DNA of 64,000 nucleotides from Streptomyces aureoverticillatus (GCF_014649395.1 NZ_BMSY01000003.1:496001-560000), one strand, 5' to 3'. Shown: positions 44,803 through 53,655, counted from the stretch's first letter. Translations and numbers: made by a program. Notes: generated by a model not told the origin, from the sequence alone.

Positions 44803-44826
44803 GGGGGCGACGACGGTGTCGCCCCC
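44803..44826 (+). terminator. Terminator of the galM-pyrE transcript
   Basis: GGGGGCGAC (44803-44811) pairs perfectly with GTCGCCCCC (44818-44826); it lies 38 bp after the pyrE stop. Confidence 0.75.
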
Positions 44827-44919
44827 GGTCCGGCCGGTGCCCCAGGCACCCCGGGTCCCCCCAGGTCAGGGACAAGCAGCAGAGCAGCACTCACCCCGCA
44901 CATCACAAGGAGCGGACAC

Positions 44920-45942
44920 ATGCCCATCGCAACCCCCGACGTCTACAACGAGATGCTGGACCGGGCGAAGGCAGGCAAGTTCGCCTACCCGGCCATCAAC
45001 GTGACGTCCTCGCAGACCCTGCACGCGGCGCTGCGCGGCTTCGCGGAGGCGGAGAGCGACGGCATCATCCAGATCTCCACGGGCGGCGCGGAGTTCCTGG
45101 GCGGCCAGCACAACAAGGACATGGTGACGGGCGCGGTGGCCCTCGCCGAGTTCGCGCACATCGTCGCGGCGAAGTACGACATCACGGTCGCGCTGCACAC
45201 CGACCACTGCCCGAAGGACAAGCTCGACGGCTACGTCCGCCCGCTGCTCGACGTCTCCGCCGAGCGCGTGGCCAAGGGCCAGAACCCGCTGTTCCAGTCC
45301 CACATGTGGGACGGCTCCGCCGAGACCCTCGCCGACAACCTGGCCATCGGCCAGGAACTGCTCGCCAAGGCCGCCGCCGCGAAGATCATCCTTGAGGTCG
45401 AGATCACCCCGACCGGTGGTGAGGAGGACGGCGTCAGCCACGAGATCAACGACGAGCTGTACACGACCGTCGACGACGCGATCCGCACCGCCGAGGCCCT
45501 CGGCCTGGGCGAGAAGGGCCGCTACCTCCTCGCCGCGTCCTTCGGCAACGTCCACGGCGTCTACAAGCCGGGCAACGTCGTCCTGCGCCCCGAGCTGCTC
45601 AAGGACCTCCAGGAGGGCGTCGGCTCGAAGTACGGCAAGCAGTCGCCGTTCGACTTCGTCTTCCACGGCGGCTCCGGCTCCACGGCCGAGGAGATCGCCA
45701 CCGCCCTGGAGAACGGCGTCGTGAAGATGAACCTCGACACCGACACCCAGTACGCGTTCACGCGGCCCGTCGCGGACCACATGTTCAAGAACTACGACGG
45801 CGTCCTGAAGGTCGACGGCGAGGTCGGCTCGAAGAAGACGTACGACCCGCGCACCTGGGGCAAGCTCGCCGAGGCCGGCATGGCCAAGCGCGTCACCGAG
45901 GCCTGCGCGAACCTGCGCTCCACGGGCACGAAGCTCAAGTAG
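44920..45942 (+). CDS. fba: Class II fructose-bisphosphate aldolase
   Basis: A 340-residue zinc-dependent aldolase that splits fructose 1,6-bisphosphate in glycolysis and joins the trioses in gluconeogenesis. Metal-binding and active-site blocks are present: ALHTDHCPKDKLDGYVRPLL, ILEVEITPTGGEEDGV, ASFGNVHGVYKPGNVVL, FDFVFHGGSGSTAEEIATAL and KMNLDTDTQYAF. AAGGAGCGG precedes the ATG at 44920. It stands alone with its own terminator (45964-45996). Confidence 0.97.
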   Translation: MPIATPDVYNEMLDRAKAGKFAYPAINVTSSQTLHAALRGFAEAESDGIIQISTGGAEFLGGQHNKDMVTGAVALAEFAHIVAAKYDITVALHTDHCPKDKLDGYVRPLLDVSAERVAKGQNPLFQSHMWDGSAETLADNLAIGQELLAKAAAAKIILEVEITPTGGEEDGVSHEINDELYTTVDDAIRTAEALGLGEKGRYLLAASFGNVHGVYKPGNVVLRPELLKDLQEGVGSKYGKQSPFDFVFHGGSGSTAEEIATALENGVVKMNLDTDTQYAFTRPVADHMFKNYDGVLKVDGEVGSKKTYDPRTWGKLAEAGMAKRVTEACANLRSTGTKLK

Positions 45943-45963
45943 TCCACTGTCTCGTCCGCCCGT

Positions 45964-45996
45964 CGGGCCCGGTACTCCGCGTGGGTGCCGGGCCCG
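45964..45996 (+). terminator. Terminator of fba
   Basis: CGGGCCCGG (45964-45972) pairs perfectly with CCGGGCCCG (45988-45996). It ends about 20 bp before the next start. Confidence 0.65.
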
Positions 45997-46016
45997 CGGC
46001 ATGTCCGGAGGGAATC

Positions 46017-47192
46017 ATGGCTGTGACCACGGCGTACGACTTCGACACCCCCGTTGACCGACGCGGTACGTGGAGCGTGCAGTGGGACGGGATCGCGGAC
46101 CGGTTTCCGGTTCCCGACCTCCTTCCGTTCACCATCTCCGACATGGACTTCGCCTGCGCCCCCGAAGTCCTCGCCGCCCTGCAGCGGCGCGTCGCGCACG
46201 GTGTCTTCGGCTACACGGACTGGCGCAACGACGACTTCCGCGGCGCGATCCGCGACTGGTTCAAGCGGCGCCACGACACGGACGTCGACCCCGACTCGCT
46301 CGTGTACGCCCCGTCCGTGCTCAGTCAGGTGTCGCAGCTGCTGCGGATGTGGAGCGCGCCGGGGGAGGGGGTGGTGGTGCACACCCCTACGTACGACGGG
46401 TTCCGGAAGGCGGTCGTCGGGCTGGGCCGGGAGCGGCGGGGCGTGCCGCTGGCGGACCCCGGACTCGCCGCGCTGGAAGCCGAGTTGGCGCGGCCCGACA
46501 GCCGGGTGCTGCTGCTCTGCTCCCCGCACAATCCGACCGGGCGGGTGTGGGCCGACGCCGAGCTCGCCGCGATGGCCGAGCTGTGCGAGCGGCACGGGGT
46601 CGCCGTCATCAGCGACGAGATCCATGCCGACCTCACCCATGACGGGTACGTCCACCGGCCCTGGACCCGGTACGGGCGGGGGCGCTGGGCGCTCGTCACC
46701 TCCGCGACCAAGGCGTTCAACTTCCCCTCGCTGAGCGGGAGTTACGGCTTCATCGGGGATCCGGACGAGCATGCCGCGTTCGTGCGGCGGATGGACACCG
46801 GGGAAGGGCTCGCCTCGCCCGCGGTGCTCTCGCTCACCGCGCACATCGCCGCGTACCGGGAGGGCGGGGCGTGGCTCGATGCCGTGCGGGCCTATACGTA
46901 CGGCAACCTTCGGGTGGTGGGGGAGCGGTTGAACGCGGCCTTCCCCGAGCTGGGGTGGGTGCCCCCGCAGGCGGGGTATCTCGCGTGGATCGATCTTCGG
47001 CCCGTGCTGGGGGACGGGGTCGGCGACGAGGTGTTGCAGCGGGAGTTGGTGGAGCGGCAGGGGGTGGCGGTTATGCCTGGCGGGACGTATGGGGCGCCGG
47101 GGTTCGTGCGGCTGAATGTGGGGTGCCCGCGGGCGAAGGTGGAGGCGGGGGTGGGGGCGTTGGTGCGGGGGGTGGCGGCTGTGCGGGGGTGA
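46017..47192 (+). CDS. MalY/PatB-type PLP aminotransferase or C-S lyase
   Basis: A 391-residue fold-type I PLP enzyme. It starts with a divergent N-terminus (FDTPVDRRGTWSVQWDG), then FTISDMDFACAPEVLAALQR, SPHNPTGRVWADAELAAMAE, ISDEIHADLTHDGY and TSATKAFNFPSLSGSYGFI with the PLP lysine. The MalY/PatB group includes cystathionine beta-lyases and aminotransferases; the activity cannot be decided from sequence. Ribosome site GGAGGG is 5 nt before the ATG at 46017. Confidence 0.85.
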   Translation: MAVTTAYDFDTPVDRRGTWSVQWDGIADRFPVPDLLPFTISDMDFACAPEVLAALQRRVAHGVFGYTDWRNDDFRGAIRDWFKRRHDTDVDPDSLVYAPSVLSQVSQLLRMWSAPGEGVVVHTPTYDGFRKAVVGLGRERRGVPLADPGLAALEAELARPDSRVLLLCSPHNPTGRVWADAELAAMAELCERHGVAVISDEIHADLTHDGYVHRPWTRYGRGRWALVTSATKAFNFPSLSGSYGFIGDPDEHAAFVRRMDTGEGLASPAVLSLTAHIAAYREGGAWLDAVRAYTYGNLRVVGERLNAAFPELGWVPPQAGYLAWIDLRPVLGDGVGDEVLQRELVERQGVAVMPGGTYGAPGFVRLNVGCPRAKVEAGVGALVRGVAAVRG

Positions 47193-47212
47193 CCCTGCCG
47201 GGGGCCTCCCCA

Positions 47213-47327
47213 TGTGCCGGTGAGTTTTAGCCCGTCCGGCGTTTGAGGACGAGGCCGTTCAGGCCGATAGCGGGGGTCCAGGGGGCGGCAGCCCCCTGGT
47301 TACGGGAAGGGGCGGGATTGGGGAAGG
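47213..47327. repeat. Dispersed extragenic repeat copy A
   Basis: About 115 bp nearly identical to 51304-51418, beginning TGTGCCGGTGAG, then AGCCCGTCCGGCGTTTGAGG, and ending CTGGTTACGGGAAGGGGCGG. Internal GGGGGCGGCAGCCCCC-like dyads can form hairpins. It lies between two convergent genes and may act as a transcription terminator. Confidence 0.85.
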
Positions 47328-47332
47328 CCCCC

Positions 47333-48307
47333 TCAGAACGCCAGCTGGGCGATTTCCTCCGCCACCACCGCGCACGCGTCCGCCCCCGGGTCGATCAGGG
47401 GAAAGTGGCCGACGTCCTCGAGCAGGGTGACCCCGACCACCTCGCCGGCCTTGGCCGCCGCGTCCGCGTAGGCCTCGGCGACGGCCTGCGGCACGACGAT
47501 GTCGGTGCGGCCCTGGACGACGGTGGTGGCGATGCCGGTGGGCAGCAGGGCCGCCGGGTCGGCGTGCGCGAGGCGCTCCTCGAACAGCGCCTCGGCCTCC
47601 GCGTCCGCCGCGTCGCCCACCCCCAGGAACTGGCGCACCGCCCCCGAGCAGACGTCGAGCTCGTCCGCCACCCGCAGGTCGGCGATCGGCGCGAGTGCCA
47701 CCACGCCACGCAGCGGTGCGGGCCGGGCCCGGTGCCAGCGGGAGCCCTCCGGCAGTACGTGCCGTGCCGCCGCCCACAGCGCGAGATGGGCGCCGGCCGA
47801 ATGGCCGGTCACCACGACCCGGTTCGGGTCGGCCATCGGCAGGGCCTCGCGGGCCAGGGCGGGCAGCGCGTCGAGCGCGGCGGCCACGTCGTCGAGGGTC
47901 TCGGGCCAGCGCCCGGCGACCGGACCGGTGGCGGCTTCCGCCGTGGCGGGGGCTCCCGCCGTGGTGGAGGCATCTTCCACCGCGGCCGGGCCGCCCTGCG
48001 CCGGGATCGGGCCGCCGGTCGAACTCCCCTTGCGGTACTCGACGTTGGCGACGGCGAAGCCGCGCCGGGCCAGGAAGTCCGCGAACGGTGTCACGTGCAA
48101 GCGGTCGTACGGCGCCCGCCACGCCCCGCCGTGCAGCACGACGACGAGCGGCGCGGGACGGTCGTCGGCGCCGCGCGGGACGTAGAAGTCGACGATCTGA
48201 TCCGCGTGCGTGCCGTACGCGGCGGTGCTGTCGGGCCGCACCGCGGGATGCGCGAAGGCGGCAGCCTCCTCGGCGGCATCGCGGGCCACGGCGGCGTCGT
48301 CCGGCAT
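47333..48307 (-). CDS. Alpha/beta hydrolase, probable kynurenine formamidase
   Basis: 324 residues. The hydrolase fold shows the oxyanion motif HGGAW at residues 59-63 and the nucleophile elbow GHSAG with S170, then a histidine in LLEDVGHFPLID. A low-complexity insertion (97-131, Gly/Pro/Ala) is unusual. HGGxW hydrolases include arylformamidases, and it follows kynureninase and tryptophan dioxygenase on the same strand (133 bp from kynU), so formylkynurenine hydrolysis is the best guess. Other esters remain possible. The start is the ATG at 48307. Confidence 0.75.
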   Translation of the reverse strand: MPDDAAVARDAAEEAAAFAHPAVRPDSTAAYGTHADQIVDFYVPRGADDRPAPLVVVLHGGAWRAPYDRLHVTPFADFLARRGFAVANVEYRKGSSTGGPIPAQGGPAAVEDASTTAGAPATAEAATGPVAGRWPETLDDVAAALDALPALAREALPMADPNRVVVTGHSAGAHLALWAAARHVLPEGSRWHRARPAPLRGVVALAPIADLRVADELDVCSGAVRQFLGVGDAADAEAEALFEERLAHADPAALLPTGIATTVVQGRTDIVVPQAVAEAYADAAAKAGEVVGVTLLEDVGHFPLIDPGADACAVVAEEIAQLAF

Positions 48308-48440
48308 GCGGCAACCCTCTCAAATTCGCCCGGGCGTCCGCCCTCCGGGCCCCGGCGGCAACCGACCGGCGACCGGAGGGCGTTCGAATCATGATCCAGA
48401 TTTGCCGGACGGTATCAGGACCCGCTCGGCGTCCGTGCCG

Positions 48441-49700
48441 TCAGGCCCCCTGGGGCGGGCTCTCCGGCAACTCCTCCAGTGTGTCCGCGAGGGTGTCCGC
48501 GAGGACCCGCGCGGCACGCTCCGTGTCCGCGAACGACACGTACAGCGGAGTGAAGCCGAAGCGCAGCACGTCCGGCGCGCGGTAGTCGCCGACCACGCCC
48601 CGTTCGATCAGCCGCTTCATCACTCCGGCGGCGTCCGGGCAGCGCAGCGCGATCTGGCTGCCCCGCTCGGCGTGCGCTGCGGGCGTGATCGACTCGACCC
48701 GCCCCTCGGGGACGTACGCGGCGACGCACTCCAGGAAGAAGTCCGTCAGGGCCAGGGACTTGGCGCGGACCGCCGCCGTCGACACCCCCTCCCACACGTT
48801 GAGCGCCGCGTCGAACGCGAGCAGCGACAGGATGTCGGGGGTGCCGACGCGGCCGCGCACCGCGTCGTCGGCCGGGGCGTAATCGGCCCGCATCCCGAAC
48901 GGCTCGGCGTGCGAGTTCCAGCCGGGCAGCGGCGAGTCGAAGCGCGGCTGGTGCTCCTTGCGCACGTACAGGTACGCGGGCGAACCCGGGCCCCCGTTCA
49001 GGTACTTGTAGGTGCAGCCGACCGCCAGGTCCACGCCGTGCTCGTCCAGGCCGATCGGCAGGGCGCCCGCCGTGTGGCACAGGTCCCAGACGACGAGGGC
49101 GCCCACCGCGTGCACGGCCGCGGTCAGGCCCGGCAGGTCGTGCAGCTTGCCGGAGCGGTAGTCGGCGTGGTTGAGCAGCACCGCGGCGGTGCGCGGGCCG
49201 AGGACGCCGGGCACGTCCGCCGGGACGGACGGGATCAGCCGGCAGCCGGTGAGGCGGGCGGCGGACGCGGCGATGTATCCGTCGGTGGGGAAGGTGGTGG
49301 CGTCGACGACGATCTCGTCGCGCTCCGCGCCCTCGCCCTCGCCGCCCTCCCCGCGGGCGATGCGGACCGCGGCCACCAGTGCCTTGAAGACGTTCACGCT
49401 GGTGGAGTCGGCGACGACGACCTGGCCGGGGGCGGCGCCGAGCAGCGGGGCGAGGCGGTCGCCGATCCGCTCCGGCGCGGTCCACCAGCCGCTCTCCTCC
49501 CAGGAGCGGATGCGGAGCTTGCCCCACTCGCGGGTGATGACGTCGGCCACCCGGGCCTCGACGTTCGCGGGCAGGGCGCCCAGCGAGTTGCCGTCCAGGT
49601 AGACGGTGTCGTCGAGGACGAACTCCTGCCGCTTGGCGGCGAGTTCGTCCTTGCCGTCGAGCACCGCGGCCCGGTCCCGGAGCTGGGTCTGGTGCGTCAT
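48441..49700 (-). CDS. kynU: Kynureninase
   Basis: A 419-residue fold-type I PLP enzyme that cleaves kynurenine to anthranilate and alanine. It shows DTVYLDGNSLGALPANVEAR, STSVNVFKALVAAVRIA, LLNHADYRSGKLHDLPGL, WDLCHTAGALPIGL and the PLP lysine K232 in CTYKYLNGGPGSPAYLYV. I chose the ATG at 49700 because GAGG lies just upstream and it clears the preceding gene by 31 bp; an ATG at 49739 is in frame but lacks a good ribosome site and overlaps it. Operon: dioxygenase, kynureninase, hydrolase. Confidence 0.93.
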   Translation of the reverse strand: MTHQTQLRDRAAVLDGKDELAAKRQEFVLDDTVYLDGNSLGALPANVEARVADVITREWGKLRIRSWEESGWWTAPERIGDRLAPLLGAAPGQVVVADSTSVNVFKALVAAVRIARGEGGEGEGAERDEIVVDATTFPTDGYIAASAARLTGCRLIPSVPADVPGVLGPRTAAVLLNHADYRSGKLHDLPGLTAAVHAVGALVVWDLCHTAGALPIGLDEHGVDLAVGCTYKYLNGGPGSPAYLYVRKEHQPRFDSPLPGWNSHAEPFGMRADYAPADDAVRGRVGTPDILSLLAFDAALNVWEGVSTAAVRAKSLALTDFFLECVAAYVPEGRVESITPAAHAERGSQIALRCPDAAGVMKRLIERGVVGDYRAPDVLRFGFTPLYVSFADTERAARVLADTLADTLEELPESPPQGA

Positions 49701-49731
49701 CGGTGTCCTCTGTGTCGTCTGGGCGGGCGTC

Positions 49732-50607
49732 TCAGACATGGCTGCGCGCCGTCCACAGTTCCGGGAACACGTTCTTCGTGGCGCGCTTCTCCAGCCAGGC
49801 CACCCCGGCGGAGCCGCCCGTGCCGGTCTTGGAGCCCATGGCGCGGCGGGTGGCGACCAGGTGGTCGTTGCGCCAGCGCCAGACCAGCTCGCCGACGTCG
49901 GTCAACGCCTCGCCGAGCCGGAGGAGTTCGTCGCCCTCGTCACCCGCGTACAGGGCCGTCCAGACGGCCTCGACCTCGGGTGACGGCTCGTACCTGCGGG
50001 AGATGTCGCGCTCCAGGACGGCGGCCGGGATGGGGTGCCCGCGCCGGGCGAGGAGCCGCAGCACCTCGTCGTACAGGCTCGGCTCCTGCAGCGCCTTCTC
50101 CAGCTCCGCGTGCACGCGCGGGGCGCCGCGGTGCGGCACCAGCATGGACGCGGACTTCTCGCCGAGCAGGAACTCCATGCGCCGGTACATCGCCGACTGG
50201 AAGCCGGAGCCCTCGCCGAGCGCGCCCCGGTAGGAGTTGAACTGGGCGGGGGTGAGCTGGCCGAGCGGCTTCCACGAGTGGTTCAGGGCCTCCAGCTCGC
50301 GCACCGACCGCTTCAGGGCGGCGACGGCGACGGGCACGTCGTCCTCGCGCAGCGCGCGCGATGCCGTCTCCCACTCGTGCACGATGACGGTGAACCACAG
50401 CTCCATGACCTGCGTGGTGACGAGGAAGACCATCTCGCCGGGGTCGTCGGACCGCAGGTGCTGGAGATGGGTGAGGACGTCCGCCTGGACGTAGTCCTCG
50501 TAAGGGGTGGTGCCTGCGAAGTCGAGGTTCGGGCTGTCCGGGCTCTCGTCGTCCGTGGTCACGGACGGTGGCCGGGTCTCGTGCGCCGCGTGCGCCTCGT
50601 GGGACAT
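49732..50607 (-). CDS. kynA: Tryptophan 2,3-dioxygenase
   Basis: A 291-residue haem dioxygenase opening the tryptophan indole ring to N-formylkynurenine. The family blocks are present: TTPYEDYVQADVLTHLQHL, EMVFLVTTQVMELWF and WRWRNDHLVATRRAMGSKTG followed by TGGSAGVAWL; H249 aligns with the axial haem ligand. Where TDO enzymes have His next to Gln in the distal pocket (HQ), this protein has T65-Q66, an IDO-like small hydroxyl residue. First gene of the kyn operon; a hairpin lies between it and the DUF3151 gene upstream. Start ATG at 50607. Confidence 0.9.
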   Translation of the reverse strand: MSHEAHAAHETRPPSVTTDDESPDSPNLDFAGTTPYEDYVQADVLTHLQHLRSDDPGEMVFLVTTQVMELWFTVIVHEWETASRALREDDVPVAVAALKRSVRELEALNHSWKPLGQLTPAQFNSYRGALGEGSGFQSAMYRRMEFLLGEKSASMLVPHRGAPRVHAELEKALQEPSLYDEVLRLLARRGHPIPAAVLERDISRRYEPSPEVEAVWTALYAGDEGDELLRLGEALTDVGELVWRWRNDHLVATRRAMGSKTGTGGSAGVAWLEKRATKNVFPELWTARSHV

Positions 50608-50714
50608 CGCTGTCTCCTAGATGCGTACTCCGGGTAGCGGTCCGCCCCTGCCGGTACCGGCACGGGGGCCCCGGTCCCCACCCGCATCCTCCGCAACATC
50701 CCCGGAAACGGCAA

Positions 50715-50749
50715 GACCTGCCTGGTCACACCTGGTGTCCAGGCAGGTC
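50715..50749 (-). terminator. Hairpin between DUF3151 and kynA
   Basis: GACCTGCCTGG (50715-50725) and CCAGGCAGGTC (50739-50749) are an 11-bp perfect stem, with nested ACACC/GGTGT in the loop. On the minus strand it lies after the DUF3151 stop and before kynA, so it may terminate the former or act as a leader structure of the latter. Confidence 0.7.
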
Positions 50750-50775
50750 GTGGGTACGTACGTACGCTGCCGGGC

Positions 50776-51189
50776 TCAGCCCAGGGTGTCCGCCGCCGTC
50801 GCCGAGGACTCGCGCAGGAACGTCGAGCACCGCTCGTACTCCTCCTGCTCGCCGATGGCGCCCGCCGCGCGGGCGAGGGCGTGCAGCGCGCGCAGGAAGC
50901 CGCGGTTCGGCTCGTGCTCCCACGGCACCGGGCCGTGGCCCTTCCAGCCGCTGCGGCGCAGGGCGTCCAGGCCGCGGTGGTATCCCGTGCGGGCGTACGC
51001 GTACGACTCGACGACGCGGCCGGCCTCGTATGCCTCGTCGGCGAGGCGGGCCCAGGCGAGGGAGGACGTCGGGTACTTCGCGGCGACGTCGGTGGCCGGG
51101 GTGCCGGCCGCGAGCAGCTCGCGGGGCTCGGGGTCGTCGGGCAGGTGGGTCGGGGGCGGTCCCCCGAGCAGATTCTCGTGAATGGCCAT
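50776..51189 (-). CDS. DUF3151 family protein
   Basis: A 137-residue protein of unknown function, actinobacteria-specific. MAIHENLLGGPPPTHLPDDP opens the family alignment, and KYPTSSLAWARLADEAYEAG, YARTGYHRGLDALRRSGWKG and EYERCSTFLRESSATAADTL follow. I start it at the ATG at 51189 from family similarity; an upstream ATG at 51207 adds six residues. The second half resembles a short helical repeat. It is cotranscribed with or just upstream of the kyn genes, across a hairpin. Confidence 0.83.
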   Translation of the reverse strand: MAIHENLLGGPPPTHLPDDPEPRELLAAGTPATDVAAKYPTSSLAWARLADEAYEAGRVVESYAYARTGYHRGLDALRRSGWKGHGPVPWEHEPNRGFLRALHALARAAGAIGEQEEYERCSTFLRESSATAADTLG

Positions 51190-51513
51190 GGGGTAAGTCT
51201 GCGGCATGGGGCCCTGGCGGGGGCCTCCCCAACCCCGCCCCTTCCCGAAACTGGGGGCTCTGCCCCCAGACCCCCGCTCCTCAATCGCCGGAGGGGCTGA
51301 AATTGTGCCGGTGAGTTCTAGCCCGTCCGGCGTTTGAGGACGAGGCCGTTCAGGCCGATAGCGGGGGTCCAGGGGGCGGCAGCCCCCTGGTTACGGGAAG
51401 GGGCGGGGTCGGGGAGGCCCCCGGCAGGGCCGCCGTAGTACCTGCGACGGACCCCGGACAACCCGTCCCGGAGGGGACGCGACCCGCGGCCCCCGGCCCG
51501 TACCGTCTGTTGC
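51190..51513. repeat. Intergenic region with dispersed extragenic repeat copy B
   Basis: CCTCAATCGCCGGAGGGGCT (51283-51302) matches 43155-43174. The next 115 bp (51304-51418) are nearly identical to copy A at 47213-47327. The remainder holds the promoter of the sensor kinase; I see no gene. Confidence 0.85.
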
Positions 51514-52935
51514 GTGACCGAGAAAACGCGCAGTCCGGAGTTCCACCTCGCGCAGAACGCCCTCCAGGGCCTGCGCACGGACCTCTTCCACGACGCCTTC
51601 GCCTACCGCCCCCTGCCCCCGCTGGGCGGGGACACCCCGCTGCTCCAGTGGGTGCCGAAGCGCATACGCAGGTACGCGATCTGGTTCCCGCACGCCGTGG
51701 TGCTCGCGATGGCCCTGCTCACCTTCGCCGTCGCGTACACGGAGTCCGCCCTCGGATACGGCACCAGCGACTTCACCAAGATCATTTTGGGGTGCGGTCC
51801 GGCGGCCGCGGTGGCGTTGACGCTGGTGCGCCCGGTGTTCGCCTGGTGGCTGTCCCTGGGCCTCGCCCTGGTCACGGCGGCGGTGGGCGACGGCACGGAC
51901 TATCCGTGGACGTCGGGCTCCCTCGCGGGTCACACCGCGGTCATGGTGGTGGTGGCGGCCCGCACCCGGCCGCGCACGGCGGCCTGGATGTGGCTGCTCA
52001 CGGCCGTGTACTCGGTCGTCGCGGAGGGGGCGGGCACGCGCTACGCCACCAACACCGGCCCCATGCTGGTGTTCAGCGGCATCTGCGTCGCCCTGGTCAC
52101 CCTGGTCACCGTCAACCGCGACACCCGCCGCGAGGTCGCCGCCGAACGCACGGTCACCGCCGTCGAGCGGGACAAGCGCACGCTGCTCGAGGAGCGCACC
52201 AACATCGCCCGGGAGCTGCACGACGTCGTGGCGCACCACATGTCGGTGGTCGCCATCCAGGCGGAGGCCGCCCCGTACCGCGTCGAGAACCCGCCGCCCG
52301 AGCTGGAGCAGGCCTTCGCGACGATCCGCGAGAACGCCGTGATCGCCCTGACCGAGCTGCGCCGCGTGCTGGGTGTCGTACGGGCCGAGGACTACGAGGC
52401 CCCGGACGCCCCGCAGCCGACGCTCGCCGACATCGGCCGGCTGCTCGACAACGTGCGCGACACCGGCCTGAGCGTGGAGAAGGTCGTCACCGGCGCCGTG
52501 CGGGAGCTGCCGCAGGGCGTGGAGCTGTCGGCGTACCGCATCGTGCAGGAGGCCCTCAGCAACAGCCTGCGGCACGCGCCGGGCGCGACGGCCCGGGTGG
52601 AGATCGGCTATGTGCTCGGCGGGCTCGGGCTGCGTATCGTGAACGGGCCCGCGACGGAGTCCGTGCAGCCCTCGCCGGGCGCCGGGCACGGCATCACCGG
52701 CATGCGGGAGCGGGTGACGATGCTGGACGGCGAGATGACGGCGGAGCCGACCGCCGACGGCGGGTACGAGGTGACGGTGTTCCTGCCGGTGCCGGCGGAG
52801 CCCCCCAAGACGGCGGACGACGCCACCAAGACCCTCTCCCTGGACAAGCACGACAAGCACGACAAGCACGGCGAGCACGACGAGCACGGCAAGAACGTCA
52901 GACACGACAAGCACGCCGGAGGCGCATCCGCATGA
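51514..52935 (+). CDS. Sensor histidine kinase (NarL-type system) with His-rich tail
   Basis: 473 residues. Membrane segments lie between about 55 and 200 (at least five). The HisKA_3 dimerisation helix carries H236 in ARELHDVVAHHMSV, and the HATPase domain has N350 in YRIVQEALSNSLRHAPG and GHGITGMRERV. The C-terminal 30 residues (444-469) are a run of HD/KH/EH dipeptides (DKHDKHDKHGEHDEHG), which could bind metal. The GTG at 51514 starts the gene. Its stop overlaps the response regulator start (ATGA), so both are coupled. The stimulus is unknown. Confidence 0.88.
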   Translation: MTEKTRSPEFHLAQNALQGLRTDLFHDAFAYRPLPPLGGDTPLLQWVPKRIRRYAIWFPHAVVLAMALLTFAVAYTESALGYGTSDFTKIILGCGPAAAVALTLVRPVFAWWLSLGLALVTAAVGDGTDYPWTSGSLAGHTAVMVVVAARTRPRTAAWMWLLTAVYSVVAEGAGTRYATNTGPMLVFSGICVALVTLVTVNRDTRREVAAERTVTAVERDKRTLLEERTNIARELHDVVAHHMSVVAIQAEAAPYRVENPPPELEQAFATIRENAVIALTELRRVLGVVRAEDYEAPDAPQPTLADIGRLLDNVRDTGLSVEKVVTGAVRELPQGVELSAYRIVQEALSNSLRHAPGATARVEIGYVLGGLGLRIVNGPATESVQPSPGAGHGITGMRERVTMLDGEMTAEPTADGGYEVTVFLPVPAEPPKTADDATKTLSLDKHDKHDKHGEHDEHGKNVRHDKHAGGASA

Positions 52936-53612
52936 CCCGGACCATTCGTGTCCTGATCGCCGACGACCAGATGATGGTCCGCGAGGGATTCTCCGTGCTG
53001 CTGAACGCCATGCCGGACATCGAGGTCGTCGGCGAGGCGGTGAACGGCCGCGAGGCCGTCGAGCGGGTGCGCGAACTCGCCCCGGACATCGTCCTGATGG
53101 ACATCCGCATGCCCGAGCTGAACGGCATCGAGGCCACCCGCGAGATCGTCGCGGACGCCCTGGTGGAGACGAAGGTGCTGGTCCTGACGACGTTCGACCT
53201 GGACGAGTACGTGTACCAGGCGCTGCGCGCGGGCGCGTCCGGATTCCTGCTCAAGGACGCGTCGGCCCGGCAGCTCGCCGAGGGCGTACGCGTGGTGGCC
53301 GCCGGTGAGGCCCTGCTCGCGCCGAGCGTGACGCGCCGCCTGATCACGGAGTTCTCGAAGCTGTCGGACAACCCTCGGCTCATGTCGTCCGCGCAGGCAC
53401 GGGCCCAGTACGGGGAGTTGACCGAGCGCGAGACGGAGGTCCTGGTGCTCATCGCGCAGGGGCTCTCCAACGCGGAGATCGCCACGCGGCTCGTCGTCGC
53501 CGAGTCCACGATCAAGACGCACGTCAGCCGGGTCCTGGTGAAGCTGGGCCTGCGCGACCGCACCCAGGCCGCCGTGTTCGCGTACGAGGCCCGCCTGGTC
53601 ACACCCGGCTGA
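52932..53612 (+). CDS. NarL/LuxR-family response regulator
   Basis: A 226-residue regulator partnered with the preceding kinase. The receiver domain has the acidic DD at 11-12, phosphoacceptor D57 in DIVLMDIRMPE and K in FLLKDAS near 107. The C-terminal HTH reads LTERETEVLVLIAQGLSNAE then STIKTHVSRVLVKLGLRDRT. Start ATG overlaps the kinase stop (ATGA). Targets are not visible; the P450 gene starts 43 bp downstream and might be a target or merely a neighbour. Confidence 0.92.
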   Translation: MTRTIRVLIADDQMMVREGFSVLLNAMPDIEVVGEAVNGREAVERVRELAPDIVLMDIRMPELNGIEATREIVADALVETKVLVLTTFDLDEYVYQALRAGASGFLLKDASARQLAEGVRVVAAGEALLAPSVTRRLITEFSKLSDNPRLMSSAQARAQYGELTERETEVLVLIAQGLSNAEIATRLVVAESTIKTHVSRVLVKLGLRDRTQAAVFAYEARLVTPG

Positions 53613-53655
53613 GCGGGTCTGGTCAGGCCGGGGCGGGCGGGGCTAGCGTCCCTTC

